NCBI GenBank assembly: GCA_030682385.1
Contig: JAUXOG010000010.1
Span: 1-44,524, forward strand
Direction: 5' to 3'
DNA length: 44,524 nucleotides
Origin: Bacteroidota bacterium
Lineage (GTDB): Bacteria > Bacteroidota > Ignavibacteria > UBA10030 > BY39
The notes under the pieces were generated by a model that made no database searches, had not been told where the DNA came from, and saw only the letters and a program-made list of their open reading frames with translations. Positions within the stretch are counted from its first letter, which is position 1; each line of letters opens with the position of its first letter. The position numbers and the translations under genes are program-made. This document shows, piece after piece, positions 8,280-17,836 of this stretch.

Positions 8280-10745
8280 ATGAAATCTTATTACAAATTA
8301 TTTCTGATTTTGGTGATTCCATTTCTCGGTTTTATTAATTCAAATCCAGGGATTAAGTCGTCAAACCTTAGCGTTAAGTTTTATTATCATAATACGGAGA
8401 ACGGTTTAAGAGCATTAGAATCAAAGGTCGGTCATAAAGTTCAAATCAAGTGGAGCGAAAATAACTCTACGCCGACATTTGTTTCGGGAAAACTAACACA
8501 AGCCGGTTTTTCATACAGTTCTGATAAGGCGGATGACGGAATAAGGTTCCTTTCAGAAAACAAGGACTTATTTGGGTTGAGAGAACCTGCAAAGGAATTG
8601 AAGGTCATTTCGAACATCACAGATGAAATTGGAATGACACATATAAAATATCAGCAACAGGTAAATGGAGTAAAAATATTTCATGGACAATTAATTGCCC
8701 ACTTCAATTCTGATGGGGCGGTTGAGAGTGTTAACGGCAGGTATTATCCGACACCGGATATAAATACTATACCTTCCATAAATATTCACACTGCCATACA
8801 AATAGCGAAAGATAAATTAGGTTCTTATCAATCTACCGGTGAACAGGGAGAGTTGAACATATACTCTCAAGGACCGAAATTACTTCTGGTTTATGCAGTC
8901 GCACTCCCTTCGTACTCAAATCCAATGATGACGGTTTTTGTTGATGCGTTAAATGGCGAAGTAATTAAAATAGATGATGGTATTCGTTATGATGGTCCGG
9001 CTGTCGGCTCAGGTGTCGCTCTGGATGGAACCGTGAAAACAGTTCATTCTTATCTGTCCGGTGGTACATATTATATGATCGACGCATCATTACCGATGTA
9101 TGTTCCCCCGATTGATAGCTTTAAAGGAGTGATTGCAACTATCGACGCCCAAAATGACACCAGCGGGAATGGTTATGGTAGTGCGGTATATGTATCAGAC
9201 CCGGATAACAACAACAATTTCAATGATAATGAAAGATTAAAAGCGGCAGTAAGTGCTCATTTTTTTTCGCGTGAAGTTTATCAATTTTTTAAAACACGTT
9301 ATAACCGTAACAGCTATAATAACACTGGTGGTTCTCTGAGAAATGTTGTCCATTATTTTGTCAACCTCAACAATGCTTTTTGGAATGGTGTATCTATGTC
9401 ATACGGCGACGGAGATGGAGTTACTTTCTCAAATCTTGCAGGTGCGTTGGATGTAATTGCACATGAGCTTACACACGGTGTTACACAGTACACAGCTGAC
9501 CTTGTTTACGAATTACAGCCGGGTGCCCTTCACGAAAGTTTCTCCGATGTGTTTGGCGCAATCTGTGATAGCGCTGATTGGTTGATCGGTGAAGATGTGT
9601 TTACACCTGGAATAAATGGTGATGCTCTTAGGAGTATGCAAGATCCACACATGGGGCTATCATCGAACGATCCGAGATGGCAACCAGCTCACATGGATGA
9701 ATATGTGGTGTTACCCAATGATCCCAATAACGATAACGGAGGTGTGCACATTAACAGTGGCATTCCGAACAAAGCTTTTTATAACGTTGCGACTGCAATC
9801 GGGCGATCTAAGGCAGGTTTGATTTGGTACAGAGCATTAACAGTTTATCTTACCAAAAATTCACAGTTCATAGATTGTAGAAATGCTTGTCTGAATTCAG
9901 CTAAAGATTTATTTGGACAAAGCTCGATAGAGTATGATGCGGTCGCCAGTGGTTTTAGTGCAGTCGGTGTCGGAAGTGGTGGAGATCAGACACATAGTTT
10001 AACGTATGACGATGATGTTTCATCTATAGGGGTATATGAACAAGCTGCTAATTGGGAATTAGCAGTTAAGTTTACGCCGCCTGTTTCAAATGTAACCATA
10101 ACAAATGTTAAAGTCGAAATAACCGGCGATAACGCCGGTGGTACCGGACATTTTACTTTGAAGATGTATCGAGCAGATGGCGCCAACGGTTTGCCAGGAA
10201 CACAAATTATTACTCCTTATTCATATACACCCGCACAAGTTGGATGGCAATCTTTTGATATTACCGGCGCAAATGTTAATGGTGATTTTTATGTAAGTGT
10301 ACTTTACGACGGAACTAATCAACCGCTCATAGGTGGAGATCTACCACCGGGAAATCAGAGAGCTTATGAGTATAATTCTTCTAGTTGGTCTAAATTAAAT
10401 TCACCCGATGATTATACACTATTCATGCGTGCATCAGTAACAAGCACAACAGGAGTTGTTGAAATTGATTCAAGAGTACCTCCGAAGTTCGAACTTGCAC
10501 AAAATTATCCCAATCCGTTTAATCCAAGCACGATGATCAGATACCAATTACCAGTCGAAAGCAAAGTAACAATTACAGTTTATAACATGCTTGGTCAGGT
10601 TGTGAAAGTCCTTGCCGACGAAATACAATCAGCAGGGTATAAATCGGTTGAGTGGGATGCGAGTGGTATTGCAAGCGGTCTGTACTTTTATCGACTTCAG
10701 ACGCTCAATTTTACAGAAACTAAAAAACTTTTACTATTGAAATAA
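8280..10745 (+). CDS. Thermolysin-like (M4) metallopeptidase with T9SS sorting domain
   Basis: A secreted zinc endopeptidase of 821 residues. A signal peptide is followed by an FTP/PepSY-type propeptide (~45-220; e.g. the IKYQQQVNGVKIFHGQL segment), which in this family acts as an inhibitor and folding aid and is cleaved off. The catalytic domain has H395-E396-L-T-H399, the third zinc ligand E419 in HESFSDVFG, and the His of GVHINSG at H490. The His-to-Glu spacing of 24 equals that of thermolysin (H142 to E166). After the peptidase comes a beta-sandwich region (~575-715) and a T9SS type A domain (NYPNPFNP, C-terminal ~80 residues). It probably degrades extracellular protein. All key catalytic residues are present and the gene appears intact. 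Confidence 0.93.
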   Translation: MKSYYKLFLILVIPFLGFINSNPGIKSSNLSVKFYYHNTENGLRALESKVGHKVQIKWSENNSTPTFVSGKLTQAGFSYSSDKADDGIRFLSENKDLFGLREPAKELKVISNITDEIGMTHIKYQQQVNGVKIFHGQLIAHFNSDGAVESVNGRYYPTPDINTIPSINIHTAIQIAKDKLGSYQSTGEQGELNIYSQGPKLLLVYAVALPSYSNPMMTVFVDALNGEVIKIDDGIRYDGPAVGSGVALDGTVKTVHSYLSGGTYYMIDASLPMYVPPIDSFKGVIATIDAQNDTSGNGYGSAVYVSDPDNNNNFNDNERLKAAVSAHFFSREVYQFFKTRYNRNSYNNTGGSLRNVVHYFVNLNNAFWNGVSMSYGDGDGVTFSNLAGALDVIAHELTHGVTQYTADLVYELQPGALHESFSDVFGAICDSADWLIGEDVFTPGINGDALRSMQDPHMGLSSNDPRWQPAHMDEYVVLPNDPNNDNGGVHINSGIPNKAFYNVATAIGRSKAGLIWYRALTVYLTKNSQFIDCRNACLNSAKDLFGQSSIEYDAVASGFSAVGVGSGGDQTHSLTYDDDVSSIGVYEQAANWELAVKFTPPVSNVTITNVKVEITGDNAGGTGHFTLKMYRADGANGLPGTQIITPYSYTPAQVGWQSFDITGANVNGDFYVSVLYDGTNQPLIGGDLPPGNQRAYEYNSSSWSKLNSPDDYTLFMRASVTSTTGVVEIDSRVPPKFELAQNYPNPFNPSTMIRYQLPVESKVTITVYNMLGQVVKVLADEIQSAGYKSVEWDASGIASGLYFYRLQTLNFTETKKLLLLK

Positions 10746-10762
10746 ATTGAAAGATATATCAA

Positions 10763-11194
10763 ATGACACAACCCTCAAGCTCTTCCACATTGTTCTTGTT
10801 GATTTTCAGTTTTGCGCTCGCATTATCATCGTTCACGTTGCAGGCACAAGATGTACCGGACTATCAACACGCTCCTGTTGTACCAACTTTGTCACAATTT
10901 CAACTTGAAAAGGTAAGGGTTCCAATAAGAGCCGAACAGGCGATACCCCGAATTAGTGCATCTCCTCAAGCCGTAGGCGCCACATTCAATGTAACAACAA
11001 CAAATGATACGGGAACCGGATCGTTTCGAAAGGCAATAAATGATGCAAATGCAAGTTCTGGGAGGGACATCATCGAATTTAATATTCCCGGGTCCGGCTA
11101 TAAAACAATTTCTCCGACATCACCGTTACCATATATTGTTGATCCTGTTGTCATCGATGCAACGACACAGTCGGGAGTAAGGATATCGACGTAA
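10763..11194 (+). pseudogene. N-terminal fragment of a broken beta-helix/metzincin paralogue
   Basis: A signal peptide (cleavage after LQAQ) is followed by the same CSLREA-like start of a beta-helix as in the 1858-residue protein (TFNVTTTNDTGTGSFRKAI and later VVIDATTQSG). The frame then meets a stop at 11192. The next bases, read in another frame, encode the part of the paralogue just before its calcium loop (FITATATDPQGNTSEFSRALC). About 1.38 kb of beta-helix is therefore missing relative to the paralogue, and the junction (about 11175-11190) is out of frame. The 143-residue product would be a secreted stub with no evident function. Confidence 0.7.
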
Positions 11195-11286
11195 TTTTAC
11201 CCGTCCAGGTCTCAGATGATGAGTTTATCACGGCAACAGCCACAGATCCGCAAGGGAATACCTCAGAGTTTTCGCGGGCATTATGT

Positions 11287-13695
11287 TTGAAGGATAGTGA
11301 TGGCGACAGCATATTGGATTGCTGGGAATCTGAGGGTGATGGGATTGATGTTAATGCTGACGGCATCATTGACTATAATCTCTGGGCAAAGGGGGCGCGT
11401 CCGAATCATAAAGATATGTTCGTTGAGGTGGATTGGATGGAGGGATTTCGACCGAATGACACTTCGATAGCGATGGTTGTAGATGCATTCAAGGAAGTTT
11501 CAAACGGTTACGTCAATAACCCCGACGGCAAGCCGGGCATTAATCTCGTAGTTGAAGTGTCAACAGATACCCTGGCTACGTCTATTTGGGACTTAGATCC
11601 ATGGCCCGAGTTTTTTGATAATAAGCTATTATACTTTGGCACCATTGGGGAACGGGAAGCCGCGAACCAAAAAAATATTTTGGATGCAAAACGCCTCGTG
11701 TATCGCTACTGTATTTTTGCCCACAGCTTTAATCCAGAGGGTTGGTCCGGGATCGCTGAATACAATAATGGTGCCGGTGGAAATGACTTAATTGTCTCGC
11801 TTGGAAAATTTGGAATCGTCGGTGGTGATAAGTTTCAGCAGGCAGGTACATTCATGCACGAGATGGGCCATACAATTGGACTTGACCATGGTGGTATAGA
11901 CGACATCAACTACAAGCCAAACTATTACAGCGTCATGAATTATACGTGGCAGTTTCCCAAGAAGGATAGCTCGTTGAGTGGCTTGACATGGAAGCTTGAT
12001 TATTCCCCGGCAGCGCTACCCACGTTGGTGGAGAATTCTTTGAACGAAGCAGCGGGGTTGAGTCCACAACTGGTGGATTTTCCATCTCCTATTTTTATTC
12101 CCTTTTCGGATACTAGCGGAGCTGTACGGACTGGAGTCCTTTATCCGAACGCTGCTATAGACTGGGATGGAGATGGGGATTCGTCAGGGCTCGCTACCAT
12201 ACCTGTCGATATCAATAATCTCAGTAATCCTCGCAGTCCCTCTCCCGGTGAGACGCTGGAAGGGTTTGCTGACTGGCAGAATTTAAAGTACAATTTTAGG
12301 AACAGTCCTACTTTTCTCGATCCCTCTCCTGCAGAATTGCTTAAGCGGGTAAATGCAATGAAAGACTTTCCTCAGGAAATGACACCTGCAATTTATAATT
12401 ATCTCCAGTCATTGCCCCCTTACGGGATCGTACCTCCAGTTATTATTCCGTCATCATTAATCTGGTTAGGCACTCTCGGCGGATATAAAAGTGAAGCTTG
12501 GGGCATTTCCGATGATGGTCTGGTTGTCACTGGATATGCAATGGATCCATTTGGTAATCCCTATGCATTTAGATGGACAGCCGCCAATGGTATGATCAAT
12601 CTTGGCACTCTTGGAGGAACTTCGAGTACGGCAGCAGGTATATCTTCCGATGGAAATACTATTGTTGGAATCGCCGATGACAGTACCAATATTTATAGAG
12701 CTTTTAAATGGACTGAAGCTGCCGGAATGCAGGATTTGGGTGCAGGTGATTACAGTAGAGCGACCAGCGTATCTTCCAATGGTACGGCCATCACGGTCAA
12801 TGTTTATCCCAATGCATATCGGTGGACATTATCCGGCGGGTTGCAAAACCTCGGCAGTCTGGGTGGGAATAGTACTGCCGCCAATGCCGTATCATCAAAT
12901 GGATCGGTTATAGTTGGCTCCTCATACAATGCATCTAATGATCCTTATGCTTTTCGTTGGGTTGAAAATGGTGGAATGACAAATATTGGTATATATTACA
13001 GCTTTGCTCGTGGTGTTTCAGGTGATGGTAACACAGTAACCGGATTTGAAACAGGTTCGGCAGGTTTTTATAGAGCATTTCGTTGGACAGCCCCTAATGG
13101 TTTTGAGATGAATATTGTTGGTAATTTTAGTTCAGGATGGGATGTTTCGTATGATGGAAAGTATCTAGTGGGAGATGGATCAGGTGGAGCATTTAGATTA
13201 TCACAATCGAATGGACTTGAATTTTTTAATCAAACCTACTCAGGTTTACTAACTTCAGGTTCCGAATTTTACACCGCAGCAGCTATATCTTCAAACGGTC
13301 GTTTTGTCGTCGGTTACGGTCATAATTCTTCTACAAACAGAGACGAGGCTTATTTATTGGATACAGGCGGCATACCGATGTCTATCGAAGATAATGAAAT
13401 GAAGATTAACACTTTTGCTTTAGAACAAAACTATCCCAACCCATTTAACCCGAGTACAGCAATTCAGTTCGGATTGCCTTACACATCGCACGTCACACTA
13501 AAGATCTTTAATATCCTTGGACAGGAAGTTGCGACACTGCTAAACGAGAAGCGCGATGCAGGGCAACATTCAGTACAATGGGTTGCACGCGGTCTTGCCA
13601 GTGGTGTGTACTTCTATCGTTTGTACGCCCATCCGACAGATACTAAACTAACAAACGATTTTGTGCAAACGAAAAAACTTATGCTAATGAAATAG
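11287..13695 (+). CDS. C-terminal part of the broken paralogue: metzincin protease, HAF repeats, T9SS domain
   Basis: The open frame actually runs from 11143; 11287 is a TTG with no good ribosome site, so true initiation here is doubtful. The encoded 802 residues hold a DSDGDS calcium-loop motif, a metzincin zinc site HEMGHTIGLDH (H191-H201) with a Met-turn (SVMNY), then HAF-type extracellular repeats (LGTLGG...A.GISSDG...VG...AFRWT, ~395-660), and a T9SS type A domain ending in KKLMLMK. The protease part is a clear paralogue of residues ~745-1110 of the 2218-7794 protein, but that protein's seven-repeat propeller is replaced by HAF repeats. Without its signal peptide the product could not enter T9SS. 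It is either a pseudogene half or depends on recoding; a sequence or assembly error at 11175-11190 is also possible. Confidence 0.65.
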   Translation: MKDSDGDSILDCWESEGDGIDVNADGIIDYNLWAKGARPNHKDMFVEVDWMEGFRPNDTSIAMVVDAFKEVSNGYVNNPDGKPGINLVVEVSTDTLATSIWDLDPWPEFFDNKLLYFGTIGEREAANQKNILDAKRLVYRYCIFAHSFNPEGWSGIAEYNNGAGGNDLIVSLGKFGIVGGDKFQQAGTFMHEMGHTIGLDHGGIDDINYKPNYYSVMNYTWQFPKKDSSLSGLTWKLDYSPAALPTLVENSLNEAAGLSPQLVDFPSPIFIPFSDTSGAVRTGVLYPNAAIDWDGDGDSSGLATIPVDINNLSNPRSPSPGETLEGFADWQNLKYNFRNSPTFLDPSPAELLKRVNAMKDFPQEMTPAIYNYLQSLPPYGIVPPVIIPSSLIWLGTLGGYKSEAWGISDDGLVVTGYAMDPFGNPYAFRWTAANGMINLGTLGGTSSTAAGISSDGNTIVGIADDSTNIYRAFKWTEAAGMQDLGAGDYSRATSVSSNGTAITVNVYPNAYRWTLSGGLQNLGSLGGNSTAANAVSSNGSVIVGSSYNASNDPYAFRWVENGGMTNIGIYYSFARGVSGDGNTVTGFETGSAGFYRAFRWTAPNGFEMNIVGNFSSGWDVSYDGKYLVGDGSGGAFRLSQSNGLEFFNQTYSGLLTSGSEFYTAAAISSNGRFVVGYGHNSSTNRDEAYLLDTGGIPMSIEDNEMKINTFALEQNYPNPFNPSTAIQFGLPYTSHVTLKIFNILGQEVATLLNEKRDAGQHSVQWVARGLASGVYFYRLYAHPTDTKLTNDFVQTKKLMLMK

Positions 13696-13747
13696 TATCA
13701 ATCATTATTATTTTTTCAGTTCTTCGTTTGCACAATTTGAAAAATAA

Positions 13748-13876
13748 ACGAGCTATCTCGGACCTGGTATTGGTTCAACACCTATATTCGGTGCGAACTA
13801 TGAATATGCTCTTGATACCGAACTCGGAGATGGACTGTTAGGTATCGGGATTGTCGACTGTAAATATTTTTTTTAA
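13748..13876 (+). pseudogene. Possible remnant of an outer-membrane beta-barrel gene
   Basis: A short frame without a start codon encodes YLGPGIGSTPIFGANYEYAL and then a Gly-rich strand ending LLGIGIVDCKYFF-stop. The pattern resembles the first strands of small Bacteroidota outer-membrane beta-barrels. No signal peptide or further strands remain. Recognition rests only on composition and the GANYEY-type strand. Confidence 0.3.
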
Positions 13877-14075
13877 AAAATTACCCCGCTGCATGGCTTC
13901 GACTTGTAATAGACAAGTGGCGGGGAATTCATCTTAACCACTCCATCACTCCATCAATCCAACTATCCATCCATCATTCCATTCCTTTAAAAATGCAATT
14001 GCCCCTCCGTTGCTTGTAGTTTTACCCAAATAACACTATATTTATAGTGCATTTTAAAGAAAATTAACAAATATT
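13877..14075. other. Intergenic region with palindromes and CCATCA low-complexity sequence
   Basis: No gene is seen. It holds an inverted repeat with CCCCGC/GCGGGG arms and an inner ACTTGT-N5-ACAAGT stem (about 13883-13916), a low-complexity stretch of imperfect CCATC/CCATCA units (about 13936-13985), and a perfect AT-rich palindrome CACTATA-TT-TATAGTG at 14034-14049, 27 bases before the tRNA. The last could be a terminator-like hairpin or an operator in the tRNA promoter region. Confidence 0.45.
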
Positions 14076-14158
14076 GGGCGAATGGCGGAACTGGCAGACG
14101 CGCTAGACTTAGGATCTAGTCCTTAATCAGGGTGGGGGTTCAACTCCCCCTTTGCCCA
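14076..14158 (+). tRNA. tRNA-Leu (UAG)
   Basis: A class II tRNA of 83 nt. The acceptor stem GGGCGAA pairs with TTTGCCC (one G-U), the anticodon stem CTAGA/TCTAG encloses the loop CTTAGGA with anticodon TAG, there is a variable arm, and the T arm GGGGGTTCAACTCCCCC is canonical. The 3' CCA is not encoded. Confidence 0.95.
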
Positions 14159-14217
14159 CATCAATTCGATTGTCAATTGATAATTAACAATTAATTAGTT
14201 TTAGAAAGGATTTACAT

Positions 14218-15489
14218 TTGAATTTTAACATAACAGACATCAACGAAACTGAAAAAGAAGTTGAAATAATTGTTCTACAGGAAGAATTAATTCCGCATTT
14301 CGAAAATGCATATCAAGATTACAGAAAAAAAATAGATATGCCCGGTTTCCGAAAAGGGAAAGTTCCCCTCGACAAAATTAAAAAACTCTACGGCGAAAGC
14401 ATCGAATATGAATCGCTCGAAAAAATTGCGAACGATTCATTCCAAAAAAATATCGAAGAACAAAAAATTGATGTCGTAGGTACACCTACATTAGTTGATA
14501 TGAACTATAAGAAAGGTGAAGAAGCTACTTTCAAAATTAAATATGACGTGATCCCAAATTTTGATCTGAAAAATTACAAGGGACTGAAGTACGAAAAATT
14601 AGTTCACAATGTAACAGAGGGAGAATTTGAAGATCAGGTAAATCAAATTTTATTTGCCAATGCCGAACGGTCCGAAGCTAAAACCGCCGACGACAATCAC
14701 CACGTTGTAACTTTTGATCTACAAGATTTAGACGAAGGTGGTTTACCGCTAATCGGGAAGGTTGCAAAAAACGAAACTGTGTACCTCGCAGACAAGCATG
14801 TATATCCTGAATTCAAGAATGCCTTGAAAAATGTTTCAGTAAATGAAACCCGCATTACCGATTTTGACTACGAACACGATGGACATAAGCACAAACAAAA
14901 ATCGCAACTGGTTGTAAATAAAATTCAAAAAGTTGTTCTGCCTGAACTCACTGATGAATTCGTAAAGAAAATTACAAAAGATGCAATAGTAACTGTTGAT
15001 GATTTTAAAAAACATCTTCGGGAAAATTTACAAACCGAATGGCAAAATCACAGCGAAAGTAAACTGATAAATGCTATCGTTGAAAAAATAGTTGCATCGC
15101 ACGAATTTGTAGTACCGGCATCTCTGATGGAAGGTGTGCTAAATAGTTTTGTAGAAGATATCAAACAGAGATTTCCTAATAAAGAATTACCGAAGGAATT
15201 CAACATCGAGGAGTTTAAAAAACACCAAAAGGAAAGAGCCATCTGGCAGGCAAAGTGGTTTTTAATCCGTGAACAAATTATAAAAGCTGAAAATATTCAA
15301 GTCGAAGATTCGGACATTGAAGAACGTGTAGATGCCGATGTCATGCGAACCGGAATCGACAGAGAGCGTTTGCTGGAGTATTACAAAAAAGCACACGCGA
15401 TAAACGATGGAATTTTATCTGTAAAGCTGAATAAGTTTTTAATTGCAAATAACGAAATAGAAGAAATTGTAACTGAAAAAGAAATATAG
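14218..15489 (+). CDS. tig: Trigger factor
   Basis: Ribosome-associated chaperone and peptidyl-prolyl isomerase that meets nascent chains at the exit tunnel. The N-terminal ribosome-binding domain carries the signature GFRKGKVP (G43-P50). A middle FKBP-like domain (~150-235) and the alpha-helical C-terminal chaperone arms follow; 423 residues is normal. The start is a TTG at 14218, chosen because AAAGGA lies seven bases upstream and the next in-frame ATG is at codon 41, inside the conserved domain. It heads the common tig-clpP-clpX gene order and ends 11 bases before clpP. Confidence 0.93.
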   Translation: MNFNITDINETEKEVEIIVLQEELIPHFENAYQDYRKKIDMPGFRKGKVPLDKIKKLYGESIEYESLEKIANDSFQKNIEEQKIDVVGTPTLVDMNYKKGEEATFKIKYDVIPNFDLKNYKGLKYEKLVHNVTEGEFEDQVNQILFANAERSEAKTADDNHHVVTFDLQDLDEGGLPLIGKVAKNETVYLADKHVYPEFKNALKNVSVNETRITDFDYEHDGHKHKQKSQLVVNKIQKVVLPELTDEFVKKITKDAIVTVDDFKKHLRENLQTEWQNHSESKLINAIVEKIVASHEFVVPASLMEGVLNSFVEDIKQRFPNKELPKEFNIEEFKKHQKERAIWQAKWFLIREQIIKAENIQVEDSDIEERVDADVMRTGIDRERLLEYYKKAHAINDGILSVKLNKFLIANNEIEEIVTEKEI

Positions 15490-15500
15490 AAAGGATTCGA

Positions 15501-16115
15501 ATGAAACCGGTATATAATCAATTAGTACCAATAGTTGTAGAGCAAAGCGGACGCGGCGAGCGAGCTTACGATATTTTTTCACGCTTGTTGAAAGAACGGA
15601 TTGTATTCATCGGAACACCAATTGATGATTCGATTGCAAGTTTAGTGATCGCACAATTATTGTTTTTAGAATCGGAAGACCCCGACAAAGACATTCATCT
15701 TTACATCAACAGTCCGGGCGGTTCTGTATCTTCGGGCTTGGCAATATACGACACGATGCAATACATCCGTTCCGATATTTCTACAATATGCATCGGTATG
15801 GCTGCGAGTATGGCTGCCGTGCTGTTAGCAGGCGGTACAAAAGGTAAACGGACTTCTTTACCGAATTCACGCATAATGATTCATCAACCTTGGGGTGGTG
15901 TGCAAGGAACCGCGACCGATATAAGTATTCAAGCTGAAGAAATATTAAGAATGAAACGCCGAATCAACGAAATAATTTCGAATCATTGCGGAAAGCCGAT
16001 CGAACAAGTAACAAGCGATACCGACCGCGATTATTACTTATCATCCGAGGATGCAAAAAATTACGGATTAATTGACGCTGTCCTATACAAAAAACAACCT
16101 ATTGATAAAAAATAA
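15501..16115 (+). CDS. clpP: ATP-dependent Clp protease proteolytic subunit
   Basis: Serine peptidase forming the tetradecameric chamber of ClpXP. The catalytic triad is S103 (GMAASMAA), H128 (MIHQPWGG) and D177; the spacings of 25 and 49 residues equal those of E. coli ClpP. The oxyanion-forming SPGGSV segment is at 71-76. At 204 residues it is full length. An AAAGGA site precedes the ATG. It is placed between tig and clpX, which starts three bases after its stop, so translation is probably coupled. Confidence 0.96.
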   Translation: MKPVYNQLVPIVVEQSGRGERAYDIFSRLLKERIVFIGTPIDDSIASLVIAQLLFLESEDPDKDIHLYINSPGGSVSSGLAIYDTMQYIRSDISTICIGMAASMAAVLLAGGTKGKRTSLPNSRIMIHQPWGGVQGTATDISIQAEEILRMKRRINEIISNHCGKPIEQVTSDTDRDYYLSSEDAKNYGLIDAVLYKKQPIDKK

Positions 16116-16118
16116 AAA

Positions 16119-17384
16119 ATGACTGATAGAAAAAATAAGTACACGGAAGTTGTAAAATGTTCGTTTTGCGGCAGACGCAGCGAAGAAGTAAAAGGTATGA
16201 TTGCCGGAAACGAAGCTTATATATGCGATACCTGCGTTGCAAGTTCGGTTGATATTTTGAAAAGCAAATTTTCAGCAATTTCTCCTCGCCGAAAAATAAA
16301 ACACGTCCTTCCAACTCCTGTTGATATTAAAAAATCGCTCGATGATTATGTGATCGGACAAGAGCACGCTAAAAAAACACTGGCGGTTGCAGTTTACAAT
16401 CATTATAAAAGAATAAATTCCGGAAAAGTTCTCGGCGATCACGACGACGTAGAAATCGAGAAGAGCAACATTTTGCTTGTTGGACCTACCGGTACCGGTA
16501 AAACTCTTTTAGCTCAAACTCTCGCAAAAATTTTAGATGTCCCGTTCGCAATCGCCGATGCAACTACACTAACCGAAGCCGGATACGTAGGCGACGATGT
16601 CGAGACTGTTTTACTTCATTTATTGCAAAGTTCCGATTACGATGTTGAAAAAGCCGAGCAGGGAATAGTTTATATAGATGAAATCGATAAAATAGCACGC
16701 AAAAGTGATAACATGTCGATCACACGCGATGTTTCCGGCGAAGGTGTTCAACAGGCATTACTTAAAATTTTGGAAGGAACAATTGCCGGTGTACCTCCCA
16801 AAGGAGGCAGGAAGCATCCCGAACAAAATTTGATTCACGTGAACACAAAAAATATTTTGTTTATTTGCGGCGGTGCATTCGAAGGTATCGATAAAATTAT
16901 TGCGCGGCGTATTGACCGCAGCCCAATCGGTTTTGGAGCTCCCATCAAAGGTAAAAAAGAACAAATCAAAGACGAATATTTATCGTTGATAGAACCCGAA
17001 GATTTGCTGAAGTACGGATTGATACCGGAATTTGTCGGACGTTTACCGGTTGTTTCTTCGTTGCACTCCTTAAATGAGGAAGCTCTTATGAATATCCTTA
17101 CTCAACCGAAAAATGCCCTTGTTAAGCAATACAAAAAATTGTTTATGATTGAGGGTGTAGAATTAGATTTTGAAGAGGATGCGCTGCGAGCTATAGTTAA
17201 AAAAGCAATTCAACGAGGAACCGGTGCAAGGGCGCTGCGGTCAATAATTGAAGATACTATGCTTGATACTATGTATCACTTACCAACACATCAAAACTTA
17301 ACAAAGTGTACTATTACGAAGGAAACACTTTTAAAGAGAGAAGACCCTGTTTACGAATACGGTAAGCAGCAAGCGACGGCGTAG
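16119..17384 (+). CDS. clpX: ATP-dependent Clp protease ATP-binding subunit ClpX
   Basis: AAA+ unfoldase that delivers substrates to ClpP. It has an N-terminal zinc-binding domain (C14, C17, C36, C39), Walker A GPTGTGKT (122-129), the pore loop GYVG (155-158), Walker B IVYIDE (D187, E188), an RKH loop and the SPIGFGAP segment holding the IGF tripeptide that docks on ClpP. The 421 residues match the family. There is no clear Shine-Dalgarno site before the ATG, consistent with translational coupling to clpP. Confidence 0.97.
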   Translation: MTDRKNKYTEVVKCSFCGRRSEEVKGMIAGNEAYICDTCVASSVDILKSKFSAISPRRKIKHVLPTPVDIKKSLDDYVIGQEHAKKTLAVAVYNHYKRINSGKVLGDHDDVEIEKSNILLVGPTGTGKTLLAQTLAKILDVPFAIADATTLTEAGYVGDDVETVLLHLLQSSDYDVEKAEQGIVYIDEIDKIARKSDNMSITRDVSGEGVQQALLKILEGTIAGVPPKGGRKHPEQNLIHVNTKNILFICGGAFEGIDKIIARRIDRSPIGFGAPIKGKKEQIKDEYLSLIEPEDLLKYGLIPEFVGRLPVVSSLHSLNEEALMNILTQPKNALVKQYKKLFMIEGVELDFEEDALRAIVKKAIQRGTGARALRSIIEDTMLDTMYHLPTHQNLTKCTITKETLLKREDPVYEYGKQQATA

Positions 17385-17446
17385 AATTAAATCTTAAAAA
17401 CTGACGCATCTAATCGTCTGTTTCCCATAGATGCTTCAAATCTCTA

Positions 17447-17549
17447 CTACCGTGAATACTTCCTAAGATCGAAACCTTTGTTGCTTCCTGTTTTCCGCAA
17501 TGCAGCATCCATTTTTCTGATATCGTTTCTATCTGTGCGCAAAACAGGT
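17447..17549 (-). pseudogene. Duplicated 3' fragment of the neighbouring polymerase gene
   Basis: Read on the minus strand this encodes PVLRTDRNDIRKMDAALRKT and then a further 13 residues before a TAG. The first part is almost the same as the C-terminus of the polymerase homologue at 17829-20210. At the DNA level 17488-17549 matches 17837-17898 over 62 bases with about five differences. It may be the original 3' end of the polymerase gene, displaced when the palindrome cluster entered. Confidence 0.6.
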
Positions 17550-17836
17550 AAATATTTCTAGATATATTTTCTTTTTGCACAGATGATGAGCCTGCTCGGG
17601 GACAAGTCCGTAGGACTTGTATGTCTGTAGCCGTGTAAGGAAATAATGTATTTCCACTCCAGCGGAGTGGTATGTTCCAATAGAACATTCGACCCCCGCC
17701 TACCAAAGTCCCAAAAAGAGGGACGGCGGGCAGGCCGCTGGGGTCGGGTTCATTACATCTTTTCCAATATCTACAAACATTTGACTCCTAACGGCCTACG
17801 GCTCTTCGAGCCGAAGGCTCGTAGAGAGTCATAAGC
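17550..17836. repeat. Cluster of short palindromes between two copies of the polymerase 3' end
   Basis: A gene-free block of ~290 bases dense in inverted repeats: ACAAGTCC-GTA-GGACTTGT (17602-17620), CCACTCC-AGC-GGAGTGG (17654-17670), ATGTTC-N5-GAACAT (17672-17688), a GC-rich CCCGCC..GTCCC/GGGAC..GGCGGG hairpin (about 17694-17731), and a nested palindrome around CGGCTC-TTC-GAGCCG (about 17782-17831). It lies between convergent clpX and the polymerase gene, so some hairpins could serve as bidirectional terminators. The density and the flanking 62-bp direct repeats suggest an insertion. Confidence 0.65.

Noticed and set aside
13936-13985. CCATCA-rich stretch as a tandem repeat locus or iterons
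   Set aside because: The units are irregular in length and sequence; best called low complexity.
17410-17706. 98-codon minus-strand frame beside clpX
   Set aside because: It reads the duplicated polymerase 3' end in a wrong frame and continues through the palindrome cluster.
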